Source of the DNA: an archaeon 13_2_20CM_2_53_6
GTDB lineage: Archaea; Thermoproteota; Bathyarchaeia; 40CM-2-53-6
Assembly: GCA_001915065.1 (NCBI GenBank)
Contig: MNDT01000006.1
Location: 1-35,329 of the forward strand
Direction of reading: 5' to 3'
DNA length: 35,329 bases
The notes beneath the pieces were generated by a model that did not search any database, was not told the DNA's origin, and saw only the letters and a program-made list of their open reading frames with translations. The number at the start of each line of letters is the position of its first letter. Position 1 is the first letter of the stretch. A program made the translations under genes and the position numbers. Below are positions 14,905 through 22,895 of the stretch, in pieces.

Positions 14905-15397
14905 ATGGGTTTATGGGATGATGAGCCCACAAAGAGAACCCTAGGTATCAGGGAGAGACAGATCCTTCTACGATAGAGCGCATCACAAATGTGAGAATTG
15001 CAGTAGGGATATCGAGTTCTCTGACATGCAGGTAGGACACAAGACAGCTTATTCCAGAGGAGGTGCAACACTGAGAAACTCCGTCGCACTTTGCTATGGC
15101 TGCAATAAGAAACAAGGCACGGACAGCTGGGAAGTTTTTCAGAGGAAGCAGGGAAAAACGATTGCTGCAGACAAACTGAGAGATATATTGAACAAGTTGA
15201 GCGTTCGTGAACTGAAATACATAGCCACGAAACACGCGATAAAACTCAAAGGACGATATGTCGAAGGGACCATCTTCGAAGACGATTATTACCAAGCTCC
15301 CTCCAAACAAAGTTACATCAAGGAACTGGCTAAGGTCCTCTCGGAGAATTATGTAAAATCCGCTTTGAAAGAGTTGCTGAATTCGAGACTTCGGTAA
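14905..15397 (+). pseudogene. HNH endonuclease with a one-base frameshift
   Basis: The reading starts at ATG 14905 as MGLWDDEPTKRTLGIRERQI and stops at TAG 14974. One base later in phase, the frame continues from 14969 as YDRAHHKCENCSRDIEF, then the HNH core with CENC, GHKTAYSRGG and CYGCN. It then runs through a helical C-terminal domain with LSVRELKYIATKHAIKLKG, SAP-like, to 15397. The extra base lies in CTTC (14965-14968). The second half has no start codon of its own before ATG 15026, which would cut off the first zinc pair. Restored, the protein is about 163 residues. A TATA-like CTTTATCG is near 14856. Real mutation or sequencing error cannot be told apart here. Confidence 0.75.
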
Positions 15398-15826
15398 CAG
15401 GAGTCAACAATTCTTCACTCCCCCTAAGGGAATGAGCCTGCGGGAGAAGTGAAGAAAGCACAATAGTTCGTCTGGCTAATGCTATAATCTAAGGTCCTTC
15501 AGTGCCCAAGTCGGACCCTCAACTGGACATCTCCGGCTGGTTCCGGGAGGAATGGCTGAATAAGAAATGCTGTCAGGAGGATCATACCGATGATAGAGTT
15601 GCACTCCATTATGACGGGTTAGGCGCTTACGCACTTGTTTTGTCAGGTCGTATGGTGCTTTCTTGGCGGTGTATCTCGGACGTCTGTCGCGCCAAGCCCA
15701 GAGCGACTTGGGTGACCGCAGACCGGCTCCGAAGGAAGGAGGCCAGGGGGACCTACCAGTCTTTCTGCGATCTAGCGGGGCCGTTACGACCTGCCTTACT
15801 CTCGGTCACCGATACGACCTAGAGGT
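15398..15826. other. Intergenic stretch with a duplicated methionine aminopeptidase fragment
   Basis: 429 bases. A plus-strand frame (15502-15822) covers part of it but is antisense to the map-like fragment below and has no family character, so I do not call it. Just after the HNH gene the sequence CTTCACTCCCCC...GGGAGAAGTGAAG forms an imperfect inverted repeat (about 15413-15455), a possible terminator. Confidence 0.45.
15620..15679 (-). repeat. Partial copy of the map 3' end
   Basis: About 60 nt closely similar to 16281-16342 in the same orientation, for example TCAGGTCGTAT followed by GTGCTTTCTT in both. On the minus strand it reads YTAKKAPYDLTKQV where map reads ETAKKALYDLIKHK. The copy lacks the flanking parts of map. 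Confidence 0.7.
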
Positions 15827-16174
15827 ATGGACCTCCGTCGGCGTCTTTCGAGACTTTTCGGGTCAGTGTGGGCCCGGTTCGTTGGCTTGTACTTCGGAAT
15901 CCTGGTCTTGATGGTAGCGATTGTTGCGGCTTATACAGGGGACTTGTATCTGGCAGGAGTCTTAGTACTCTTCATGATCAGCGTGCTCCTTCGGCTGCTT
16001 CTGATCGCGGTAGTCTTCTTCTGGCCCATCTGGATAACAATTATCATGGTGTGGACTGGCTACTGGGTCCTCTTCAAGAAGCGGTCCGAGACAAAGAGCA
16101 AAACGGAGCCTCGTCAAACGAAGAGCGGTCAGCTGGAATCTACCGCGAAACGTCAGCTCGTCCGACGATCATAG
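15827..16174 (+). CDS. Small membrane protein
   Basis: 115 residues. Three closely spaced hydrophobic segments (about 14-36, 40-55 and 57-84) with a basic N terminus (MDLRRRLSRLF) and a basic, polar C-terminal tail. No recognised domain. It converges with map, their ends lying 9 nt apart. The overlapping frame at 15868 is weaker. Confidence 0.55.
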   Translation: MDLRRRLSRLFGSVWARFVGLYFGILVLMVAIVAAYTGDLYLAGVLVLFMISVLLRLLLIAVVFFWPIWITIIMVWTGYWVLFKKRSETKSKTEPRQTKSGQLESTAKRQLVRRS

Positions 16175-16183
16175 CCGAGGCCG

Positions 16184-17089
16184 CTAAGGTCCCGTCAGAA
16201 TCGTGCAGCCTTCCCGGTTTACCAGCACAGTGTGTTCTGACTGAGCTACGGGATTCCCTGTCTGTTCTACGAGGACTGGGTAGGCGCTGACGCACTTGTG
16301 TTTTATCAGGTCGTATAGTGCTTTCTTCGCGGTTTCTCTCTCGAATGTCTTGTCGAGCCATCTGGACGCGAAGGGCAGGGTCGAGAAGTTTGACTGGATG
16401 TATGCGAGCAATTTCTTCGAGTCTTCCGTGGTCGCTCCTTTCGGTTTGACGTATCTGTAGATGTAGGCGCTGGACCCGTTCACCACAGCACCCGCCGCCT
16501 TCGCCAGCGTCGTAAACGGCTCTATGGCGTAGACCTCGCCCTCCTCGATCCTCGTCCCGTTCATCCCACCGACGTTCGGGACGGATTTTCCCGCGTGTAT
16601 CGTATACCGTTCGATCTTGTGACCTGTAAGGTTGCTTATCGGCCGGAGACCATACTTCTGGATGGTCGACTGGACGACCCGTCCAATCTCCGACAACTTG
16701 ACCCCGGGTCTGAACGCCCGAATCGCATTCCCCAACGCCTCATCGGCCGCTTGGGCCAACGGCTCAAGCCTAGGCTCGAAACAGACCGTAACAGAAGTAT
16801 CCGTAACATAGCCGTCAACCTGGACCCCGAAATCGATCTTGGCCAGACAACCAGCAGGTATAGTCAACGTATCCCCCGGAGGCGAAGTATAGTGAGCCGC
16901 AACCTCATTGATCCCAACATTGACGGGGAACGCAGGCTTGCCACCATGGTCCCGCATCTTCTGTTCGAGTTCGTCACAAATTCTGAGAGCCTGGACCCCT
17001 GGTTTGACCATCATCTGGACTTCCTTTCTCAGCCTGGCTACGATCTCGCCTGATTTCCTGAAAGAGCCCAAAGCCTGAGTGTCGAACAA
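16184..17089 (-). CDS. map: Methionine aminopeptidase, type II
   Basis: 301 residues, normal for archaeal MAP. It removes the initiator Met from nascent proteins. Metal ligands of the pita-bread fold are all visible: Asp86 and Asp97 in KIDFGVQVDGYVTDT (11 apart as in the Pyrococcus enzyme), a His in the HAGKSVPN segment, Glu in YAIEPF, and Glu in QSEHTVLV. The substrate-contacting His66 is in AAHYTSP. The insert between the ligands, ahead of YAIEPF and around 210-260, marks type II. Stop TAG. Part of its 3' end is duplicated at 15620-15679. Confidence 0.93.
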   Translation of the reverse strand: MFDTQALGSFRKSGEIVARLRKEVQMMVKPGVQALRICDELEQKMRDHGGKPAFPVNVGINEVAAHYTSPPGDTLTIPAGCLAKIDFGVQVDGYVTDTSVTVCFEPRLEPLAQAADEALGNAIRAFRPGVKLSEIGRVVQSTIQKYGLRPISNLTGHKIERYTIHAGKSVPNVGGMNGTRIEEGEVYAIEPFTTLAKAAGAVVNGSSAYIYRYVKPKGATTEDSKKLLAYIQSNFSTLPFASRWLDKTFERETAKKALYDLIKHKCVSAYPVLVEQTGNPVAQSEHTVLVNREGCTILTGP

Positions 17090-17343
17090 TCCGGGTTAGC
17101 CGCCTAGGACAGTCGCCTTTGTGAGTTTCATCGGTTGGAGTTAAACTATGATTTGTTCCTAGCCCGGACCCATGCGAACCCTATTGGAAGGCCTAGCCCC
17201 CACGAACCGGATAGACTACTGCCTGGAGTCCTATAACTGCTGTCACCACTTATGGTGAACAACGGGACAGGATCAATCGGAGATAGTAGCAGAGGATAGT
17301 TTGCCGGGGTCATGCATTCGAGCGTTTCTTAGCTAAAGGATTG

Positions 17344-17357
17344 TTTACTAAAAATTT
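17344..17357 (+). promoter_or_regulatory. AT-rich promoter of the ArsR-like gene
   Basis: TTTACTAAAAATTT, the only AT-rich tract in the 310-base gap 17090-17399, about 45 nt upstream of the gene start. The rest of that gap holds a small hairpin CACCA-CTTA-TGGTG near 17262 and nothing else I can support. Confidence 0.5.
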
Positions 17358-17399
17358 CCACAGAAAAAGATTGATTTGCGACAAGCGGCTAAGTAGAGA

Positions 17400-18404
17400 A
17401 TGCGAACTGCTATGGCTGCAGATGAAGAAACGTATTCCGTGATGTTCTCATCCCTCAAGCATCCGTTGAGGAGAAAAATCCTTCGAATTCTAGCCGCCGG
17501 GCCGAAGACCTTCACCGAGGTCCTCCAGCAACTAGATGTCGACAGTGCCCACTTCAGCTATCACCTAGAAAGTCTCGGCGGACTCATCAGCAAGGAGGCA
17601 GACGGAAAATACCGCCTCTCAAATCTGGGAAGGGCCGCCTCGTCCCTCATGGCACGTGTCGAGGAGCCCCCTAAGTTAGTGACTCCCGCAATCATTGGTT
17701 CCCCTGAGCGTCTCAGAGTATTACAATTCTCGTTTCTGATTCTCCTAATCCTGGGAGCTGGGTTTCTTGTCACCGGGGTTCTCGCGGCTCCGAGCACGAA
17801 TTACAGGCAAATGTATGTTCAGCAGAGTGTAGACACCGACTCCTGGACCGTTCAGCCTTACAAGATATCCGGCGCTCAGAGCTTTTCCTACCGCGGAGAA
17901 GGTATCTATGGAGTGGAGGTCGACCTTAATTTCCGTGACGCCTTCGCCTCATTTCCGCTAGTCGTGAGGCTCTCAACACCCACCGGAGGAAACCAGACTA
18001 ACCAAGATATTTGGGACGAGTCATGGTACGAATGGACCCCACTATCCTATTCTGGACTGGGGGACACTCACGAGAGGCTCTCACTCACTCTTTCCGCGTC
18101 CGGGAGCACGGCGAGCATTATTTCTCAGACTTCCTGGGACCAGGTTCACCCGTCCCCTGGAAAAATCATAGGGGAGTTCCGGCCTACAGGGGCTTTGCTG
18201 CTCATGAAAGTCGCGTCGGAAATAGGCAACCGAAACGTCACCCTGGCAGGCTTCCGCGCCTTTCAGGTCAAATCCTTCTACTTTCCGAGCTCGGAAGCCG
18301 CTACCAAGAACGTTCAACTCGTCTCGGGACTGGCATTAGCGATTCCAAGCATGGCATTCCTTCTATCATCCAGAACAGTCTGGAACAGAAAACAGAATGA
18401 ATAG
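17400..18404 (+). CDS. ArsR-like winged-helix regulator fused to a membrane/extracellular domain
   Basis: 334 residues (ATG 17400; ATG 17412 also possible). Residues about 10-85 are a winged-helix domain of ArsR type with LKHPLRRKILRIL, the recognition helix AHFSYHLESL and the wing GKYRLSNLG. A transmembrane helix (about 103-128) leads to an external beta-rich domain of about 160 residues. A second helix (about 304-324) returns to a short cytoplasmic basic tail. The design is a one-component membrane-bound transcription regulator that could sense an outside signal and bind DNA directly. No ligand-binding residues can be assigned. Its target may include its own promoter. Stop TAG. Confidence 0.75.
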   Translation: MRTAMAADEETYSVMFSSLKHPLRRKILRILAAGPKTFTEVLQQLDVDSAHFSYHLESLGGLISKEADGKYRLSNLGRAASSLMARVEEPPKLVTPAIIGSPERLRVLQFSFLILLILGAGFLVTGVLAAPSTNYRQMYVQQSVDTDSWTVQPYKISGAQSFSYRGEGIYGVEVDLNFRDAFASFPLVVRLSTPTGGNQTNQDIWDESWYEWTPLSYSGLGDTHERLSLTLSASGSTASIISQTSWDQVHPSPGKIIGEFRPTGALLLMKVASEIGNRNVTLAGFRAFQVKSFYFPSSEAATKNVQLVSGLALAIPSMAFLLSSRTVWNRKQNE

Positions 18405-18475
18405 TCTAAGGATCTTCGATAGAGTGTTAGGATTAAGCTTCTTGCAAAACTAGCCGACAAAGCCGCATGCCGGAG

Positions 18476-18560
18476 AAGCAAGGTGGACCTTGTTCCCTCT
18501 CGCGTTGAATGTGTCGACCAATTTAGATCCCATGGAGCGGATTGCTTGTCCACCTTTCTT
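18476..18560. repeat. Inverted repeat, possible structured RNA
   Basis: AAGGTGGAC (18480-18488) pairs perfectly with GTCCACCTT (18548-18556); extending outward adds three more pairs past one mismatch. The loop is about 59 nt. It lies in the gap 18405-18648 between two genes, with no coding frame I trust. Confidence 0.4.
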
Positions 18561-18648
18561 ATCGAGGGCCCTCAGGTCTAATGTCGGCATAACCCAGTCG
18601 CTATCAGCTTGTCCCGGTCTGTGGCATGATTCTTCCTTTCTTGGATTT

Positions 18649-19036
18649 CTAACGTTGTGTTGGTGTGTGCGGGGGTATCACGTGCGTCGCTTCGATCTTA
18701 ATCAGGACCCGTTTCTCACCCGTACTCCGACGCGGATACTTGTCCGCACCAAAGTACTTCTTCGCCATCCGGTCAATATGCGCCTCCGCGCCGTTGAAGG
18801 TAACCGCCTTGACATGAAGGATCAGAAGGATCAGTAACGGTCAGAGCAACCTTCGGATTCCTACGCAGATTCCTACTCTTCTGGCTCCCCTCAAACGTGT
18901 TAACCAGGACAAGATCGCCCTCATGGTCAACCCAGGTCTGAGTGACCTGCGGAGAACCATCCGGCATAATCGCAGCCACATTAGCGTAAGTTTTCCCCTC
19001 AATCAGCTTGTTGACGATGTCCGACAGCGGCTTCAT
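18649..19036 (-). pseudogene. Frameshifted PPOX-fold, F420/flavin-dependent oxidoreductase-like gene
   Basis: From ATG 19036 the frame reads a typical PPOX-class N-terminal half (VNKLIEGKTYANVAAIMPDG, then QVTQTWVDHEGDLVLVNT and RNLRRNPKVALTVTDPSDP). It then loses homology and stops at 18773. A different frame continues with AEAHIDRMAKKYFGADKYP and TGEKRVLIKIEATHV to a stop at 18649, which is the normal C-terminal half. About eight to ten residues of the central strand (usually RGRVVEVT) appear deleted at the break. The gene is thus broken by a deletion with frame change. These proteins bind F420 or flavin. A different, intact PPOX gene is at 33044. Confidence 0.75.
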
Positions 19037-19180
19037 GACCTAGTCGGGTCTAGACATCACTGAAGTGACTCTCACTCTCTACGACGCCGGTAAGCTGTGA
19101 GCGATGAAAGCTTAAGCGTCAGTAGGCTGCAACTCTAACAGAGAGAATTGTCAGAGTCGTCTTCTCAGACCAGTCTTGCT

Positions 19181-19387
19181 GTGAAGTCTCCAAGCTGTAA
19201 CGTTGCTATGGCTGACATGGGCGACATCCCATTCCGGACCGGAGGGACTAGCGGGGCGGCTCACCTTCTCTTTGGAAACTGGGCGGAACTCGGAGAGGGA
19301 GTCCTCCATCTGGACGCGTTCGTCTGTCAGAACTGTGGAAGAGTTGAGCTCTTCGCAGACTCGCAGACCAGGGATTCGCTCCGCTAA
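19181..19387 (+). CDS. Small zinc-ribbon protein
   Basis: 68 residues from GTG 19181; the longer frame from 19148 adds eleven residues without character. The pattern ADMGDIPFRTGG, then LLFGNWAELGEGVL and AFVCQNCGRVELFA, is a small widespread archaeal/bacterial zinc-ribbon family. The C-terminal CQNC pair is intact. The N-terminal pair is incomplete (SCNVAM where two cysteines would be expected), so zinc binding may be altered. Role unknown. Confidence 0.6.
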   Translation: MKSPSCNVAMADMGDIPFRTGGTSGAAHLLFGNWAELGEGVLHLDAFVCQNCGRVELFADSQTRDSLR

Positions 19388-19631
19388 GCTCACCGTTATC
19401 GCAAGTTCGATAGAACAAATCGTTAAGTGCGAAGAATTCACTACTCACAGTAATGCCTAGGAGCGCAGTTACTAGCCGAGACGGTTCCAGCCAGGGAGTG
19501 ATTACTGAAAAGTGCCCCCTGGCAATGAGATGGAATGGTTAGACAAGAAAGGTCACAGCCACCACGTTGCATCATGTCCTTGTACGAGGTGCAACGTTTC
19601 CAGAGTCGCCGGGTTAGTCTCGGGAGGGACA

Positions 19632-21161
19632 ATGGCCGAGAGCGTGTCCAGACTCGAGCCCCAAGGCTCAACTCTTTCGACCAGACTTGAACTGCCACAA
19701 CCACCAGCGATAACTGAAACAGCCACGGCTCTGGCGCTTCGCAGACGCTGGCTAATCCTCGGCGTCGTACTCGTCGGCTCTTTCATGGCCATTCTCGACG
19801 TATTCATCGTAACCCAGGGCCTGCCCTCAATCAGGACGACTCTCGGAGCAGGGGTCTCTGATCTCGAGCTGGTGGTATCAGCTTACTCGCTCGTCTACGC
19901 CGTCTTCCTCATAACGGGCGGCCGTCTCGGTGATATTCTAGACCGGAAACTAATCTTCCTGTTCGGCATGACTGTCTTTACCGTCGCCTCCACCCTCGCG
20001 GGATACGCGCCCTCCCCCTCTTTCCTCATCGGTTCACGCGCACTTCAGGGACTAGGCGCGGCGCTGATGTATCCACAGGTTCTCTCGATCATCCAAGTCA
20101 CTTTCAAAGGCGCCGAGCGATCCTTGGCGCTGGCACTGTTCGCGGCTATCAGCGGAATAGGCGCGATCACCGGCAACGTCCTCGGAGGCCTCCTCATCCA
20201 GCTCAACCTCGCCGGCCTCGCCTGGAGACCCATCTTCCTCGTCAACGTGCCCGTCGGCATAATCGGCGTCCTCGCCGGATTCCTCGTCCTCCGGCCAAGC
20301 AGAGCCGACAGACCGCCCAGGCTAGACTTGCCCGGCGTTGGACTCATCTCGCTCTTCCTCGTCTCGCTCATCCTTCCCCTCGCCGAGGGTCAGCAGCTCG
20401 GATGGCCGGACTGGATGGTCATGCTCCTCGTACTTGCCTTCCCAATCCTAGCTCTATTCGTCCTCTACGAGAGAAGGAGAACAGACAATGGAGAAGACCC
20501 GCTGGTCGATATGGACCTGTTCAAGCACCGGTCGTTCGCGGTCGGCATACCCCTAACGCTCATCTACTACGTCACCGCCAGCGGGATCTTCTTCACGCTC
20601 GTCCTCTTCCTACAATCAGGCCTAGGCTTCTCGCCCATAATCTCGGGGCTCTCATTCGCCGTGATCAACGTAGGCTTCATCAGCGCCTCACTCCTCGGCC
20701 CACGACTCCTCCCGAGATTCGGAACCCGTGTCCTCAGCCTCGCATACATCCTGCAGACAATAGGTCTGGCCGCGACAATACTCACCCTCAACTCTTATGG
20801 AACAAGCCTCAACCTGTACGAACTAGCTCTCCCTCTCCTAGTATTCGGAGCCGGCGCAGGGTTCGCCCTCTCACCACTACTGGGAGTTATACTCTCAGGC
20901 GTCCCCAGCCAGGACGCGGGCGCAGCCTCAGGCGTAGTCTCCACATCCATGCAGATCGGGAACACAGTCGGCATCTCACTCTTCGGACTCCTCTACTACA
21001 GCTTCCTCAACGGACAACTATCTCCGACTTCGTACTTGGACGCGTTCAAGCTGACTCTTCCCTTCTTCGTCATACTGGCTGTCTCCGCGTTCCTACTGGT
21101 CTTCCTCCTCTCACAACGTCGTGCGAGGCAGATCATCCAGCGCTTGGAGGTCAACCACTGA
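19632..21161 (+). CDS. MFS multidrug exporter, DHA2 (EmrB/QacA-like) family
   Basis: 509 residues from ATG 19632, chosen because the 40 residues preceding it in the open frame are polar and unlike the family. About fourteen transmembrane helices, the DHA2 number. Motif A is clear in the first cytoplasmic loop (GGRLGDILDRK). The early motif D-like stretch MAILDVFIVTQGLPSI and the motif C region GIGAITGNVLGGLL, typical of proton antiporters, are also visible. It probably exports hydrophobic compounds using the proton gradient. The gene is GC-rich and its long antisense frames are shadows. A T6 tract follows at 21189. Stop TGA. Confidence 0.87.
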   Translation: MAESVSRLEPQGSTLSTRLELPQPPAITETATALALRRRWLILGVVLVGSFMAILDVFIVTQGLPSIRTTLGAGVSDLELVVSAYSLVYAVFLITGGRLGDILDRKLIFLFGMTVFTVASTLAGYAPSPSFLIGSRALQGLGAALMYPQVLSIIQVTFKGAERSLALALFAAISGIGAITGNVLGGLLIQLNLAGLAWRPIFLVNVPVGIIGVLAGFLVLRPSRADRPPRLDLPGVGLISLFLVSLILPLAEGQQLGWPDWMVMLLVLAFPILALFVLYERRRTDNGEDPLVDMDLFKHRSFAVGIPLTLIYYVTASGIFFTLVLFLQSGLGFSPIISGLSFAVINVGFISASLLGPRLLPRFGTRVLSLAYILQTIGLAATILTLNSYGTSLNLYELALPLLVFGAGAGFALSPLLGVILSGVPSQDAGAASGVVSTSMQIGNTVGISLFGLLYYSFLNGQLSPTSYLDAFKLTLPFFVILAVSAFLLVFLLSQRRARQIIQRLEVNH

Positions 21162-21188
21162 GGGAGACGAAGCTTCCCCTAGCAATCC

Positions 21189-21194
21189 TTTTTT
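21189..21194 (+). terminator. Poly-T terminator after the MFS gene
   Basis: Six T in a row 28 nt past the MFS stop codon, typical of archaeal intrinsic termination. Confidence 0.5.
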
Positions 21195-21277
21195 CGTTAA
21201 TAGGTCTCTCCAAGTAGAATGGATTGGGACACTCGCCGGAGAGAAACGACTGATTATGCCGAACGTCTAGATCAAAT

Positions 21278-21526
21278 ATGCAAACTCGGACTTTATTGTT
21301 TGGAGTTCGGAGTTATTTTGTCCTCTTGATTTACCTGCAGATGACTCTTCTTCTAGCATTGAATGGCATAGCAACCTTCCCATAGGGACTCCTGACAATT
21401 GGTCCTCAAGCGTTCGCGGACCAGGGAATAATCTTCGTACTGACCATTCCCGGATTCGTCGGCATGTACATCGTGAACACCAGGCGAAGACTCGAGAGCG
21501 GGCAGCCCAACACCACACGAAAATGA
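21278..21526 (+). pseudogene. Small two-TM membrane protein gene interrupted by one in-frame TAG
   Basis: An 83-codon frame from ATG 21278 to TGA 21524 is broken only by TAG at codon 36 (21383-21385). The two halves make sense together: helix 1 is SYFVLLIYLQMTLLLALNGI, then a loop across the TAG (ATFP, then GLLTIGPQAFADQG), helix 2 IIFVLTIPGFVGMYIV, and a basic tail NTRRRLESG. A single C-to-T change from CAG (Gln) would explain it. Because TAG is the usual stop in this genome and no pyrrolysine genes are in view, I read this as a nonsense mutation or sequence error rather than recoding. Confidence 0.6.
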
Positions 21527-21581
21527 GTGCAACCACCGTTCTTGGTTACGCCTTTGCGAGTTGACAACTATTTTCAGAATA

Positions 21582-22742
21582 CTAGGATTTGCTAAAGTCG
21601 TGCTTCCACATTTCTCGTGCTAGAGCACCGTCCTTCTTGTACAGGTGTACTTGTGTCCGTGCCTTCTCTCGCCGTTCTCTATGCTCTCGCAAGAATCCTG
21701 TAACCTTCTCCACCAGAATATCCTTCATCTGACCGGTTAGCATCTGACCACTCCTGTACTCGGCTCGTATCTCCTCTATCCTCTTATCATCCGGCTCAAA
21801 GAACATGTACAGCCACTGGAACGGAACGTCAACATCAGGATTACCACCTAGCTTCCGGTGTTCTTCTATCGACGATTGTCCTCCCGAGAAGGCGTGGCGG
21901 TAGATCTTGTTCCTGACAGTCTTGTCATCATCGTTGAGATAGATGGCCGTCTCAGGCTTCGACGAGCTCATCTTGTCCTGCATACCCGTCAATGGGGGCA
22001 TGAACTTACTGTGAATCGCCGCCGCCTTATGATACCCAAGCGATTCGGCGATGTCCCGCTGGATCCTCCAGTACGGATCCTGGTCAATCGCGGACGGTAT
22101 CAGACAGCGCTTCTTCTCGAAGAGGCTCGGAAGAATCTGGACGGCCGGATAGAAGCTGAAACCGATATTCGTCTCGCCCGTGAAGCCGAAGACAGACTTG
22201 GCCGTGCTATAGTTGACCCGGCGGGCAATCTTCAAGATCAACGGATAGGCGTGTCCCACAAACTCGGTGTCCTGGAGGATGAACGTCTTGTCAGGCTCGA
22301 AGCCTACAGCCGCAATCTCGAGAATATTCTCCTCAGCCCACTTCTGAGTATCCTCATAGGAGAGGCCTCGCTTCTCCTCTAGAAACTTTTCATCATCAGT
22401 AATCTGAATGTAGACCCTCGTCTGGAACTTGTCCTGGAGCCACTTGGTGAAGTAGAAGCTGAGAATATGGCCAATATGCATCGGCCCGCTCGGCCCTCGG
22501 CCGGTGTAGAGGAAGAACCCCTTCCCCTTCTCATAATCGTCCAGCACCAGGTTCAGGTCCCGGTGGGAGAAGAATATCTCGCGCCGGACCAAATATGCCG
22601 CGTCGTCCAGGCTCGATTCGAGACGCTTCGCGAGACCACCACTAATCGGCTGGGTCCCAAACTCGCGAATGAGACGCTCATAATCGACAACTCCCGACAC
22701 TTCCCAAGGAGTAACTACGAACTTCTTCTCAACCATCTTCAT
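21582..22742 (-). CDS. trpS: Tryptophanyl-tRNA synthetase
   Basis: 386 residues from ATG 22742; the frame stays open to a TTG at 22796, but archaeal TrpRS begins close to the FVVTPWEVSG segment. Class I synthetase: PMHIGHI (HIGH at 89-92) and KMSSS are the ATP-binding signatures. The N-terminal TPWEVSG and the long insert before the Rossmann fold are the archaeal/eukaryal type. It charges the intron-split tRNA-Trp at 3095-3284. It follows pheS and pheT on the same strand with about a 150-nt gap, so it may be part of that transcription unit. Stop TAG. Confidence 0.93.
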   Translation of the reverse strand: MKMVEKKFVVTPWEVSGVVDYERLIREFGTQPISGGLAKRLESSLDDAAYLVRREIFFSHRDLNLVLDDYEKGKGFFLYTGRGPSGPMHIGHILSFYFTKWLQDKFQTRVYIQITDDEKFLEEKRGLSYEDTQKWAEENILEIAAVGFEPDKTFILQDTEFVGHAYPLILKIARRVNYSTAKSVFGFTGETNIGFSFYPAVQILPSLFEKKRCLIPSAIDQDPYWRIQRDIAESLGYHKAAAIHSKFMPPLTGMQDKMSSSKPETAIYLNDDDKTVRNKIYRHAFSGGQSSIEEHRKLGGNPDVDVPFQWLYMFFEPDDKRIEEIRAEYRSGQMLTGQMKDILVEKVTGFLREHRERREKARTQVHLYKKDGALAREMWKHDFSKS

Positions 22743-22895
22743 CCATACCTGATCCGCCAGTATCTCCAGCTGCCGTCCAGCAACAGCAGGGCTCAAGCGT
22801 ACAATTCGGACAATCGTTAGGCGATTCCGCTACTCGGCATTCCTTGGGCGAACAGCCGCAGTCAGCGCAACGGACCGGTTTGCTCGGCACTTCTC

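Noticed and set aside
15502-15822. Plus-strand frame of 106 codons
   Set aside because: Part of it is antisense to the duplicated map fragment and the composition is not protein-like.
20402-21217. Plus-strand frame of 271 codons inside the MFS gene
   Set aside because: Arg/Pro-rich shadow frame of a GC-rich gene; the MFS frame has clear motifs and helices.
21858-22382. Plus-strand frame opposite trpS
   Set aside because: Antisense shadow of a well-conserved synthetase gene.
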